Positions 34,463-43,322 of a stretch of 64,000 nucleotides of DNA are shown one piece after another. The notes beneath the pieces are model-generated. The model searched no databases. It was not told the DNA's origin and was given only the letters and a program-made list of their open reading frames with translations. Each line of letters starts with the position of its first letter. Within the stretch, counting starts at the first letter, position 1. Origin of the DNA: Tectiglobus sp965223355. GTDB lineage: Bacteria; Pseudomonadota; Alphaproteobacteria; Rhizobiales; Hyphomicrobiaceae. The position numbers and the translations under genes were made by a program. The DNA is taken from the NCBI GenBank assembly GCA_965223355.1, contig CBDCWE010000003.1, forward strand, positions 4,154,001 through 4,218,000, given 5' to 3'.

Positions 34463-35914
34463 ATGCCAGAAAGTCTCACCGTCTACGCCCCGTTGCTGCC
34501 CGAACTCATCCTCGTGGTCGGTGCGATGGTCTTGTTGATGTACGGCGTGTTTCGACCGCACACCCAGAGTGAGGCGATCAATGTCGGTTGGATGGCGATC
34601 CTTTTGCTCATCGCCGCCGGTGCGGTCATGCTCTACTATGGCGACGGCACCGAGACCTTGTTCGATGGCGCCTTCGTCAACGATGCTTTTGCCCGCTTCA
34701 TGAAGATCCTGGCGCTTGGCGGTGCGGCGCTGTCACTGTTGCTGGCATTCGATGACTTCCGCGATCGCGGCATCATGAAGTTCGAATATCCGGTGCTGAT
34801 CCTGCTGGCCAGCGCCGGCATGCTGGTCATGATCTCGGCCGGCGACCTCATCGCGCTCTATATCGGCCTCGAACTGCAGAGCCTGGCGCTCTACGTGGTT
34901 GCCGCCTACCGTCGCGATTCGCTGCGCTCCAGCGAGGCCGGCCTCAAGTACTTCGTGCTCGGCGCGCTGTCATCGGGCATGCTCCTTTACGGTTCCTCGC
35001 TGCTCTACGGCTTTGCCGGCTCGACCGATTTCCAAGTCATTGCCAATGCCGCCAAGGGCCCCGAGGCGGCAACCAACCTGTGGCTGATCTTCGGTCTCGT
35101 GTTCTTGATGGTCGGCTTGGCCTTCAAGGTCTCGGCCGTGCCCTTCCACATGTGGACGCCGGACGTCTATGAAGGCTCGGCCACGCCTGTGACCGCATTT
35201 TTTGCGAGCGCGCCGAAGGTTGCCGCCATGGCGCTGCTGACCCGGGTCGTGCTCGCCGCCTTCCCCGGCATTGCGGCCCAATGGCAGCAGATCATCACCT
35301 TTGTTGCGCTGGCCTCGATGCTGCTCGGCGCCTTCGCCGCCATCGGCCAGAACAACTTCAAGCGCCTGATGGCCTATTCCTCGATCGCCAATATTGGCTT
35401 CGCCCTGGTCGGCCTCGCCGCCCATTCGAGCGCCGGCACTCAGGGTGTGCTGATCTACATGGCGATCTACGTCGTCATGACCCTCGGCACCTTCGCCTGC
35501 ATCCTGTGCATGCGCCGCAACGACCAGTCGGTTGAAGACATCCGTGAACTTGCGGGCCTGGCCCGCACCAACCTGGCGCTGGCCGTTGCGCTCATGATCT
35601 TGATGTTTTCGCTGGCCGGCATTCCGCCGCTCGTCGGCTTCTTTGCAAAGTACTATGTGTTTCTCGCTGCGATCCGGGCCGGGCTTTATCCGTTGGCCGT
35701 CATCGGTGTGCTGGCGAGTGTGGTTGGCGCCTACTATTATCTGCGGGTCGTCAAAATCATGTTCTTTGACGAAGCGGCCGAGCCGTTCCAGCCGGTGCGG
35801 TTCGCGCCCGGTCTGGTGATTGCACTTTGTGCGTTGGCGATGGTGGTCGGCGTGGCGGTGCTCGGCCCGTTCGTCGATGCCGCGCTGGCAGCCGCCCAAA
35901 CGTTCCGCTTCTGA
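34463..35914 (+). CDS. nuoN: NADH-quinone oxidoreductase subunit N
   Basis: The ND2-type antiporter-like subunit, 483 aa, starting MPESLTVYAPLLPEL. The glutamate helix is LIALYIGLELQSLALYVVAA, the lysine helix is GLAFKVSAVPFHMWTPDVYE, and NNFKRLMAYSSIANIGFALVG closes the set. It is the last nuo gene, and birA follows after 43 bp, probably in the same transcript. Confidence 0.96.
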   Translation: MPESLTVYAPLLPELILVVGAMVLLMYGVFRPHTQSEAINVGWMAILLLIAAGAVMLYYGDGTETLFDGAFVNDAFARFMKILALGGAALSLLLAFDDFRDRGIMKFEYPVLILLASAGMLVMISAGDLIALYIGLELQSLALYVVAAYRRDSLRSSEAGLKYFVLGALSSGMLLYGSSLLYGFAGSTDFQVIANAAKGPEAATNLWLIFGLVFLMVGLAFKVSAVPFHMWTPDVYEGSATPVTAFFASAPKVAAMALLTRVVLAAFPGIAAQWQQIITFVALASMLLGAFAAIGQNNFKRLMAYSSIANIGFALVGLAAHSSAGTQGVLIYMAIYVVMTLGTFACILCMRRNDQSVEDIRELAGLARTNLALAVALMILMFSLAGIPPLVGFFAKYYVFLAAIRAGLYPLAVIGVLASVVGAYYYLRVVKIMFFDEAAEPFQPVRFAPGLVIALCALAMVVGVAVLGPFVDAALAAAQTFRF

Positions 35915-35957
35915 CGGCGGCGTCGGGTGCCAGGTCGAGTTGTGAGCAGATAGGACT

Positions 35958-36728
35958 GTGCCCGTGCGCGACCCGGTGCTTGAATTTACCACGCTCGATT
36001 CGACCAACCTCGAAGCCCATCGCCGTGCGGCCGCGGGCGAACGCGGTCCGCTGTGGCTGCGCGCCGACCGCCAGGAAACCGGTCGCGGACGGGCCGGTCG
36101 CGGCTGGTCGTCACCGGCCGGAAACTTGGCCGCAACGCTGCTGTTTCGCCCGCATTGCGATGTTCGCGATCTCCACCAGCTCTCGCTTGTCGCCGGGGTT
36201 GCCGCCTGCGCGGCCGTTGCCGACGCCCTGGCCGAAGCTGGCTCCGCTCGGCGTTGCCGCCTGAAGTGGCCGAACGATCTCATGATCGACGGCGCGAAGG
36301 TTGGCGGGATTCTTGTGGAAAGCTCGATCTATTCTGACGACATTGTCGCGATCATCGGCTGCGGGATCAATCTGGCAATATCGCCGGCAGTCGAGGGTCG
36401 ACAGATCACGTCCGTCAGCGCTGATGGCCCGGCGCCGTCACCTCGCCAGTTTCTGGCCGTTGTCGATGATTGCCTGAAACGAAATTTAACTTTATGGAAC
36501 AGGGGCGCCGGCTTCGCAGATATTCGCGAGGCGTGGCTGTTGCGATCATATCCGCGCGGTGAACCGATGACCGTCAATACCAATACCGGCCGCGTTTGGG
36601 GCACATTTGCCGGCTTGGACGACGACGGTGCATTGCTCCTGCAACGATCGCCAGATCGTGTCCAACGCTTTCAGTTTGGAGATGTTACGCCAGCAGCCAC
36701 CGTAGCAAAACCCGCCGACAAGGATTAG
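35958..36728 (+). CDS. birA: Biotin--[acetyl-CoA-carboxylase] ligase
   Basis: This enzyme activates biotin with ATP and attaches it to the biotin carboxyl carrier protein. The start is GTG (MPVRDPVLEF), giving 256 aa. The biotinyl-AMP loop is GRGRAGRGW (residues 42-50) and the catalytic lysine segment is KWPNDLM (Lys103). There is no N-terminal helix-turn-helix, so it is a mono-functional ligase rather than the E. coli type regulator. The position between nuoN and rnj is conserved in relatives. Confidence 0.93.
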   Translation: MPVRDPVLEFTTLDSTNLEAHRRAAAGERGPLWLRADRQETGRGRAGRGWSSPAGNLAATLLFRPHCDVRDLHQLSLVAGVAACAAVADALAEAGSARRCRLKWPNDLMIDGAKVGGILVESSIYSDDIVAIIGCGINLAISPAVEGRQITSVSADGPAPSPRQFLAVVDDCLKRNLTLWNRGAGFADIREAWLLRSYPRGEPMTVNTNTGRVWGTFAGLDDDGALLLQRSPDRVQRFQFGDVTPAATVAKPADKD

Positions 36729-36736
36729 AACAAAAA

Positions 36737-38434
36737 TTGAGCGCAGACGGATCGAACAGCAACAACGAAGACATCGTCTTTGTCGCTTTGGGTGGCCTCG
36801 GCGAGATCGGCATGAACGTCTATCTCTATGGCGTCGGACCAGCCGATGATCGCCAATGGATTATGGTCGATCTCGGGATCACGTTTCCAGGAGAGGACGA
36901 ACCGGGCGTCGACATCGTCCTACCGGATCTGCGTTTCATCGAGACCGAGCGGCAGTCGCTGGCCGGGATTGTCATCACCCACGCTCATGAAGACCATATT
37001 GGCGCGGTCATCGAGGCTTGGCCGAAATTGCGTGCGCCGATCTACATGACACCATTTGCAGCCGGCATGTTGCGCGCCAAACTCGCCGAGTTCGGCCGCG
37101 ATGCGCGCCCGCTGATCCACGAGGTTGCCCAAAAGCGCAGGTTCAAAGTCGGCCCCTTTGACCTTGAATATCTGGCGATGTCGCACTCGATCCCTGAAAC
37201 ATCGGGGCTGCTGATCAAGGTCGCAGGCACCACGCTGTTGCACACGGCCGACTGGAAGCTCGACCCGGCCCCCTACATTGGTGAGCCGACGGATGAGGCG
37301 CGGATCGCGCAAATCGGCCGGGACGGGGTGGACGTTCTGATTTGCGATTCAACCAACGCCTTCCGCGACGGCACATCGCCGTCGGAGGCCGATGTTGCTG
37401 CATCGCTGACCAACATCATCTCGCAACAGACCGGGCGGGTCGCGGTCACGACCTTCTCCTCGAACGTTGCCCGCATCAAGGCTGTTGCGGACGCGGCGCA
37501 GGCGACCGGGCGCGAGCTCGTGGTCGCCGGCCGGGCCCTGCATCGCGTCATCCAGGTGGCCAAGGACAGCGGCTACCTGCCCGCCGATTTTTTCTATCTC
37601 GACCAGGAGGGCGCACGGTCTCTGGCGCCGAGCGAAATGCTGGCGCTGATTACCGGCAGCCAGGGCGAGGCGCGGGCCGCTCTGGCGCGCATCGCTGCCG
37701 GCGAACACCGCGACATCGAACTGGGTCAGGGCGATGCGGTGATCTATTCCTCGCGCGTCATCCCGGGCAACGAAAAGTCGATCCTCAACATGCAGAACCG
37801 GCTGGCGGCCATGGGCTGTAAGGTCATCACCGATGCCGACGGGCTCGTCCATGTCACCGGCCATCCCCGTCGCGATGAACTGGCCAAGATGTTTGTGTGG
37901 ACCAAACCGCAGGTGATGGTGCCGATGCACGGTGAAGTGCGCCATCTCAAGGAAAACGCGCGCCTGGCACGGAACGCTGGCATTGCCGACGTCGTCCCGC
38001 TCGTCAACGGCCAGATGGTGAGGCTGGCGCCTGGCAAGCCCAAGCTTGTCGATGAAGTGCCGGTCGGGCGCGCCTATCGTGACGGGCGCCTGATCATCGG
38101 CGCAGATGATGGCCCGGTGCGCGAGCGGCGCAAACTCTCGGTCGTCGGCCTGGTTGCCGTCGCCTTGGCCGTGACGCCGCGCGGCAAGGTGCTGGGCGAG
38201 GTCGATGTTGCCATCGACGGTATTCCCGATGAAGACAACGAGGGCGAGTTGATGGAAGATATCATCCTCGATGCCGTCGATGGCACCATTGACAGCATTC
38301 CCCAACGTCGGCGAAAGGATCTTGAAATGGTCCGTGATGCCATTCGCCGATCGGTGCGTGCTGCGGTCGATCGCGCCTGGGGTAAGCGCCCGATCGTCAA
38401 AGTTCTAATGAACGTCATCGAGAACGGCGCATGA
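36737..38434 (+). CDS. rnj: Ribonuclease J
   Basis: A metallo-beta-lactamase/beta-CASP ribonuclease with 5'-3' exonuclease and endonuclease activity in RNA processing. I chose the TTG start at 36737 (MSADGSNSNNEDIVFVALGG), 8 bp after birA, giving 565 aa. The upstream open frame overlaps birA without homology. The metal site is HAHEDH (His82 to His87), further ligands lie in MSHSIPET and HTADWKLD, and the beta-CASP domain contains FSSNVARIKAVADAA. MVPMHGEVRHL is the C-proximal motif. A TTG start may lower expression. Confidence 0.92.
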   Translation: MSADGSNSNNEDIVFVALGGLGEIGMNVYLYGVGPADDRQWIMVDLGITFPGEDEPGVDIVLPDLRFIETERQSLAGIVITHAHEDHIGAVIEAWPKLRAPIYMTPFAAGMLRAKLAEFGRDARPLIHEVAQKRRFKVGPFDLEYLAMSHSIPETSGLLIKVAGTTLLHTADWKLDPAPYIGEPTDEARIAQIGRDGVDVLICDSTNAFRDGTSPSEADVAASLTNIISQQTGRVAVTTFSSNVARIKAVADAAQATGRELVVAGRALHRVIQVAKDSGYLPADFFYLDQEGARSLAPSEMLALITGSQGEARAALARIAAGEHRDIELGQGDAVIYSSRVIPGNEKSILNMQNRLAAMGCKVITDADGLVHVTGHPRRDELAKMFVWTKPQVMVPMHGEVRHLKENARLARNAGIADVVPLVNGQMVRLAPGKPKLVDEVPVGRAYRDGRLIIGADDGPVRERRKLSVVGLVAVALAVTPRGKVLGEVDVAIDGIPDEDNEGELMEDIILDAVDGTIDSIPQRRRKDLEMVRDAIRRSVRAAVDRAWGKRPIVKVLMNVIENGA

Positions 38435-38489
38435 ATGCGCGAGCGCATGAGTGTGTGAGTGCATGTGTGCATGAATGCATGAATGATGG
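38430..38489. repeat. Low-complexity ATGAATGC/GTGTGAGTGC tract after rnj
   Basis: The 60 bp straddling the rnj stop codon consist of variations on GCATGAATGC and GTGTGTGAGTGC. Two copies of the palindrome ATGCAT-type core are seen at 38468-38482. It resembles a simple-sequence tract that could expand or shrink. Confidence 0.55.
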
Positions 38490-38560
38490 ATCGCGCTTGA
38501 TCCGGTAGGCCCCAGCCCCTTATGCCGGTGAGATGTTGCGCGCAGACCGGAGAAACAAAC

Positions 38561-38965
38561 ATGATTGGTCGCCTCAACCACGTCGCCATCGCGGTCAGGG
38601 ATATTGCCGCCACCGCCGCCGTCTATCGCGACACGCTAGGCGCCGACATCTCGGCGGCCGAACCGCAGCCTGATCATGGCGTCACGACCGTCTTCGTCAA
38701 TCTGCCCAATACCAAGATCGAGTTGCTCGAGCCGTTGGGGGATGCTTCACCGATCACCAAGTTTCTCGAACGCAATGGTGACGGCGGCATTCATCACCTG
38801 TGCTACGAGGTCGACGACATTTTTGCCGCGCGCGATCGTCTGATGGCCGAGGGTGCACGGATCCTGGGCGATGGTGAACCGAAGATCGGCGCCCACGGCA
38901 AACCGGTGCTGTTCCTGCATCCGAAGGACTTCAGCGGCGTTTTGACCGAACTGGAACAAGCCTGA
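38561..38965 (+). CDS. mce: Methylmalonyl-CoA epimerase
   Basis: A VOC-superfamily metalloenzyme that interconverts (R)- and (S)-methylmalonyl-CoA in propionate metabolism. The start MIGRLNHVAIAVRD gives 134 aa, the standard size. Both VOC halves are visible: LNHVAIAVRDIAATAAVYRD (metal His7) and GIHHLCYEVDDIFAARDRL, with the closing glutamate near SGVLTELEQ. GGAGAAACAAAC precedes the ATG. DUF1467 and proS follow. Confidence 0.92.
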   Translation: MIGRLNHVAIAVRDIAATAAVYRDTLGADISAAEPQPDHGVTTVFVNLPNTKIELLEPLGDASPITKFLERNGDGGIHHLCYEVDDIFAARDRLMAEGARILGDGEPKIGAHGKPVLFLHPKDFSGVLTELEQA

Positions 38966-39009
38966 GCCGGACGCCCGGTGGGCAATCGACTGGCCTGGAG
39001 ACGTGTCGC

Positions 39010-39273
39010 ATGAGCTGGCCGCTGGGGATCGCGCTGTTTTTCGTTGTGTGGTGGATCGTGCTGTTTGCGGTTCTGCCGTTCGGTGTGCGCACACAAGATG
39101 ACGCCGGCGAGGTGGTGCCGGGCACGCCTGCCAGCGCGCCAACGCGGTTTGATCTGGGCCGTGTCGCGATCATCAATACGGTAGTCGCGGTGCTTGTGTT
39201 TGCCGCGATCTGGCTGGCAATCGAGCTCGATCTGTTCGGCGTCGGCGAGATGGCGGCCGCCGTCAACCGATGA
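39010..39273 (+). CDS. DUF1467 family membrane protein
   Basis: An 87-aa protein with two helices, GIALFFVVWWIVLFAVLPFG (residues 6-25) and IINTVVAVLVFAAIWLAI (about 55-72). The motif WWIVLFAVLPFGVRTQDDAGEVVPGTPASAP is diagnostic for the DUF1467 family (residues about 14-44). Its place between mce and proS is conserved in alphaproteobacteria. The function is not known. Confidence 0.88.
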   Translation: MSWPLGIALFFVVWWIVLFAVLPFGVRTQDDAGEVVPGTPASAPTRFDLGRVAIINTVVAVLVFAAIWLAIELDLFGVGEMAAAVNR

Positions 39274-39488
39274 GGCGATGGCACGCTCGCGCCGCCATCG
39301 TGTGCAGCGTCCGTGGCTGCGATCGCATGTGTTGTCGGGCGCCGGCCGGGCGTGGAGCCGGTCGGCGATGCGATTTCGCCCGCGGCGGACATGAGCTCAT
39401 CCCCGCATTCCGGCGGCTCTCCATTGCCTCATGGTGCGCCAGCGGCTAAGAGCGGGTCTGATCAACCGACACAGGGATCAAAGAAACG

Positions 39489-40835
39489 ATGTATTTGTCG
39501 CGCTATTTCCTTCCGGTACTTCGCGAAACGCCCAAGGAAGCGGAAATCGTGTCGCATCAGTTGATGCTGCGCGCCGGTATGATCCGTCAGGCCAGCGCCG
39601 GCATCTACTCATGGCTGCCGCTGGGCTTGCGGGTCCTCAACAAGATTGCCGACATTGTGCGCGAGGAGCAAAACCGCGCCGGCGCCATCGAAGTCCTGAT
39701 GCCGACGATCCAGTCGGCCGACATTTGGCGCGAATCAGGCCGCTATGACGACTATGGCAAGGAAATGCTGCGCATTGTCGACCGTCACGACCGTGACATG
39801 CTGTACGGGCCGACCAACGAGGAACTGATAACTCAGATTTTTCGCGACGGCGTCAAAAGCTATCGCGATCTGCCGCGCAACCTCTATCATATTCAATGGA
39901 AGTTCCGCGACGAGATCCGGCCGCGTTTCGGGGTCATGCGCGGGCGCGAGTTCCTGATGAAGGATGCTTATTCTTTTGACCTCTCGCCCGAGGCCGGCAT
40001 TCGCTCCTACAACCGCATGTTTACGGCCTACCTGCGCACGTTTGCGCGCATGGGCCTGAAGTCGATCCCGATGAAGGCCGAAACCGGGCCGATTGGCGGT
40101 GATCACAGCCACGAATTCATCATTCTGGCAGACACCGGCGAAAGCCAGGTCTACGGCCATAGAGATCTCTTCGAAGGCGCCATCCCGGCCGCCGACACGG
40201 ACTTTGACGGCGATTTGACCCCGATCATCAAGCAGTGGACATCGCTCTATGCGGCAACCGATGAAATGCACGATCCGGCGCGCTTTGACCAGGAGGTGGC
40301 GGCCGACAAGCAGGTCTCGGCCCGCGGCATCGAAGTTGGCCACATTTTCTTTTTCGGAACCAAGTACTCCGAACCAATGGGGTGCCGGGTGCAGACGCCG
40401 GACGGCGACATGACCAATATTCACATGGGCTCCTACGGGGTTGGCGTGTCGCGCCTGGTCGGCGCCATTATCGAAGCCTGTCATGACGCCAAGGGGATCG
40501 TCTGGCCGGTGCCGGTGGCGCCGTTCGAGGTCGCACTGATCAATCTCAAGGCCGCCGACGCCGCCACGGATGCGGCCTGCACCCGGCTCTATGAGCAGCT
40601 CGTCAATGCCGGCATCGAGGTCCTCTACGATGACACCGACGAGCGCGCCGGCGCCAAGTTCACGACCATGGACTTGATTGGCATCCCCTATCAGGTGGTG
40701 GTCGGACCGAACGGCCTGAAGGATGGCCGCGCCGAACTCGGCGAACGGCAGGGCGGCGCCAAGCTGCAAATGTCGCTCGACACTGTCGCTGAAACCGTCG
40801 CCGCCAGGGTCAAGAGCCAGCGTATGTTGGTCTAA
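39489..40835 (+). CDS. proS: Prolyl-tRNA synthetase (short alphaproteobacterial type)
   Basis: A class II aminoacyl-tRNA synthetase charging tRNA-Pro. The product is 448 aa and lacks the large editing insertion of the E. coli enzyme, as expected for this group. Motif 1 lies around GIYSWLPLGLRVLNKI. Motif 2 is NLYHIQWKFRDEIRPRFGVMRGREFLMKDAYSF (residues about 130-162). Motif 3 is MGSYGVGVSRLVGAIIE. The C-terminal anticodon-binding domain follows. Confidence 0.95.
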   Translation: MYLSRYFLPVLRETPKEAEIVSHQLMLRAGMIRQASAGIYSWLPLGLRVLNKIADIVREEQNRAGAIEVLMPTIQSADIWRESGRYDDYGKEMLRIVDRHDRDMLYGPTNEELITQIFRDGVKSYRDLPRNLYHIQWKFRDEIRPRFGVMRGREFLMKDAYSFDLSPEAGIRSYNRMFTAYLRTFARMGLKSIPMKAETGPIGGDHSHEFIILADTGESQVYGHRDLFEGAIPAADTDFDGDLTPIIKQWTSLYAATDEMHDPARFDQEVAADKQVSARGIEVGHIFFFGTKYSEPMGCRVQTPDGDMTNIHMGSYGVGVSRLVGAIIEACHDAKGIVWPVPVAPFEVALINLKAADAATDAACTRLYEQLVNAGIEVLYDDTDERAGAKFTTMDLIGIPYQVVVGPNGLKDGRAELGERQGGAKLQMSLDTVAETVAARVKSQRMLV

Positions 40836-40867
40836 AGAGATGGCCAGCAAAGGACGAGAACTTGTCA

Positions 40868-40995
40868 GGGATGGCCCGAACCATCCGGGTCCCCGCCCGG
40901 CGAGCCAATGCGACGCTGATCCGGGCCAGCCGGGGGCGGCCGGGCGGGCGGCAGGCCGGCATGCTCGCCCCGCCTTGGGCGGACATGATCTAACG
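40868..40995. repeat. Family 3 dispersed repeat
   Basis: The sequence contains CCGCCCGGCGAGCC, CCGGGGGCGGCCGGGCGGGC and the right end CGCCTTGGGCGGACATGATC followed by TAAC, one base off the usual CTAG border. It matches the family 3 ends at 1605-1630 and 46961. It fills most of the gap between proS and the lol permease gene. Confidence 0.6.
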
Positions 40996-41018
40996 CGCAG
41001 GGACGGGCGGAAAGAACA

Positions 41019-42290
41019 ATGACAGGTCAGTCGGATACCGCGCCTTTTGCCGCCTTTGAGTGGATGCTGGCCACACGTTATCTGCGTGCGCGCCGCAAGG
41101 AGGGCTTTATCTCCGTCATTGCCGGCTTTTCGTTTGTCGGCATCATGCTGGGCGTTGCAACTTTGATTATCGTGATGGCCGTCATGAACGGCTTTCGCAA
41201 TCAGCTCTATGAGAAGATCCTGGGCCTCAACGGCCACGCCATCGTCCAGAAGGTCGGCACCGGTCCGTTCGATAACTACGCAGAGATTGCGCGACGGTTG
41301 GAGCGCGTCAGCGGCGTGCAACACGCCATTCCCTTGATCGAGGGGCAGGTGTTGCTGTCATCCCCACGCCAGGCGTTGGGCGGCTTCGTGCGCGGCATGA
41401 CGGAGCACGGCATCCGTGCGCTTCCGCTCGTCGCACAAAACATTGTGCTCGGCACGATCAAGGGGTTCGACGATCAGCGCGGCATTGCCATTGGCAACCG
41501 TCTCGCGACCGATCTCGGCGTCTCGCTCGGCGGTATCATTACTCTAGTTTCGCCCCGGGGCGCGCGCACACCGTTCGGCACCGCCCCGCGCACCAAGCCC
41601 TACCGCATCGTCGCGATCTTCGAGCTCGGCATGTCCGAGTACGACCGCACCATGGTCTTCATGCCAATGCCGGAAGCCCAGCGCTACTTCTCGAAAGGCC
41701 CGCAAGTCGACGTCATCGAGATCGTCACCGACGATCCCGAGACCATCAATGCCCGCATTGGCGACATGCAGGCGGCGATCGGAGACGGCTATAATTTCAT
41801 CTCCTGGCAACAGCGCAACCAGACCTTCTTCACCGTCCTCGAGGTCGAGCGCACGGTGATGTTCATCATCCTTTCGCTGATTGTCCTGGTTGCGGCACTC
41901 AACATCATTTCCGGCATCATGATGCTGGTCAAAGACAAGAGCCGTGACATTGCCATTTTGCGCACGATGGGGGCCACCAAACATGCCATCATGCGTGTGT
42001 TTCTGATTACCGGCGCATCGATCGGCGTTGTCGGCACCTTTGCCGGCCTCATCCTCGGCATTGTGTTTTGTTGGCGCATCGAGACCATTCGCCAGTTTGT
42101 CCAATGGTTGACGGGGACCACGCTGATGGACCCCAAGGTCTACTATCTGACGCAGCTGCCGGCCGACGTCGACCCGCACGAAACCGCATTTATCGTCATC
42201 ATGGCCCTGGTATTGACGATCCTGGCAACGCTCTATCCGTCCTGGCGGGCCTCCAAGCTCGATCCAGTCGAGGCGCTCCGTTACGAATAA
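41019..42290 (+). CDS. Lipoprotein-releasing ABC transporter permease (LolC/LolE family, single-permease type)
   Basis: An inner-membrane permease that extracts outer-membrane lipoproteins for LolA. The product is 423 aa. TM1 is followed by the conserved FIISVMN-type stretch (LIIVMAVMNGFRNQLYEKIL), then a large periplasmic domain and three C-terminal helices (FIILSLIVLVAALNIISGIM and others), with the coupling motif KDKSRDIAILRTMGA. Only one permease is present before lolD, so the system is probably the LolDF-like arrangement in which one protein replaces both LolC and LolE. Confidence 0.9.
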   Translation: MTGQSDTAPFAAFEWMLATRYLRARRKEGFISVIAGFSFVGIMLGVATLIIVMAVMNGFRNQLYEKILGLNGHAIVQKVGTGPFDNYAEIARRLERVSGVQHAIPLIEGQVLLSSPRQALGGFVRGMTEHGIRALPLVAQNIVLGTIKGFDDQRGIAIGNRLATDLGVSLGGIITLVSPRGARTPFGTAPRTKPYRIVAIFELGMSEYDRTMVFMPMPEAQRYFSKGPQVDVIEIVTDDPETINARIGDMQAAIGDGYNFISWQQRNQTFFTVLEVERTVMFIILSLIVLVAALNIISGIMMLVKDKSRDIAILRTMGATKHAIMRVFLITGASIGVVGTFAGLILGIVFCWRIETIRQFVQWLTGTTLMDPKVYYLTQLPADVDPHETAFIVIMALVLTILATLYPSWRASKLDPVEALRYE

Positions 42291-42309
42291 GTGAGGCACA
42301 GCGCGAGAT

Positions 42310-43017
42310 ATGAACCAACCGGTTCTGAGCCTTATCGATCTGGTTCGCGTGTTCCATCAGGGCCCGCGCGAAATCCGCGTGCTGTCAGGCGCGAGCGCGG
42401 CCCTTTATCCCGGCCAGGCCGTGGCCTTGGTCGGGCCGTCGGGGTCCGGCAAGTCAACCCTGTTGCACATTGCCGGCCTGCTTGAGACGCCGGATTCCGG
42501 TAAGGTCGTCATCGCAGGCCGGGACTGTTCGCGCATGAACGATGACCAGCGCACCCGCGTGCGTCGCAGCCAACTGGGCTTCGTCTATCAGTTTCATCAA
42601 TTGCTGCCGGAGTTCTCGGCCCTCGAGAACGTCTTGATCCCGCAAATGATCCAGGGCAAAAGCCGCCGTGCCGCGGGCCAACGTGCCCGCGAACTCCTGA
42701 CCATGCTGGGGCTTGGTGAGCGCGTTGATCATCGCCCGGCCGAACTGTCAGGCGGCGAACAGCAGCGCACCGCCATCGCCCGCGGGCTTGCCAATGCGCC
42801 GCGTCTTTTGTTGGCCGACGAGCCGACCGGCAATCTCGACCCGGAAACATCGCAACGCGTGTTTGGCGACCTAATGTCGTTGATCGAACACACCGGCGTT
42901 GCAGCGCTGATTGCGACCCACAACATCGAGCTGGCCAAGCGCATGCACCGTGTTCTGCGATTGGAAAACGGTCGCCTGGTTGAGTTGGGCGCCGGCCAGG
43001 CTGTGGCGGCGCAGTAA
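42310..43017 (+). CDS. lolD: Lipoprotein-releasing ABC transporter ATP-binding protein
   Basis: The ATPase of the lipoprotein-release complex, 235 aa. Walker A is GPSGSGKST, the Q-loop is in FVYQFHQLLPEFSALENV, the signature is LSGGEQQR, Walker B is LLLADEPTGNLD and the switch His is in IATHN. It starts 19 bp after the permease gene. The last base of its TAA stop is also the first base of a 164-bp inverted-repeat element. Confidence 0.95.
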   Translation: MNQPVLSLIDLVRVFHQGPREIRVLSGASAALYPGQAVALVGPSGSGKSTLLHIAGLLETPDSGKVVIAGRDCSRMNDDQRTRVRRSQLGFVYQFHQLLPEFSALENVLIPQMIQGKSRRAAGQRARELLTMLGLGERVDHRPAELSGGEQQRTAIARGLANAPRLLLADEPTGNLDPETSQRVFGDLMSLIEHTGVAALIATHNIELAKRMHRVLRLENGRLVELGAGQAVAAQ

Positions 43018-43180
43018 TACCAACCCGCATAAATGTTGACCTGTTTCATGGGGCCGGGCGCTTGTTGCCGCCAGCTGCGTTGGGCACCGCTTGTGGTCCT
43101 GTGACCACGGCACGACACCCGCCTCACCGGCGACAAAAACCGCTCCGGTGAAACGGATCAAAATTCATGCGGGCTGGTAT
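43017..43180. mobile_element. Non-coding MITE-like element with 31-bp imperfect terminal inverted repeats
   Basis: The left end starts ATACCAACCCGCATAAAT and the right end finishes ATTCATGCGGGCTGGTAT. Over 31 bp (43017-43047 versus 43150-43180) the ends are inverted complements with about five mismatches. The 164-bp interior has no open reading frame of note. It abuts a truncated family 1 repeat. I see no clear target duplication. Confidence 0.6.
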
Positions 43181-43313
43181 AAGCTGCAGCGGCCCTGTTG
43201 GAGCCGCCATTGCTGTTCCGACTTGAGGCACGATGATCGCCACTTTAGAGGCGAGCAACTTTCTGCCTTTATTCGGGATCGTTCCGATTCCGAATAACAG
43301 CAGGTTGCTCTAG
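43181..43313 (+). repeat. Degenerate family 1 element upstream of dnaE
   Basis: The right two thirds (ACTTTAGAGGCGAGCAACTT, third stem, GTTGCTCTAG) match family 1 well. The left hairpin is decayed (GGAGCCGCCATTGCTGTTCC) and the left CTAG is missing, probably where the inverted-repeat element adjoins. The closing CTAG ends 9 bp before the dnaE ATG. Confidence 0.75.
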
Positions 43314-43322
43314 TGTCCGCGC

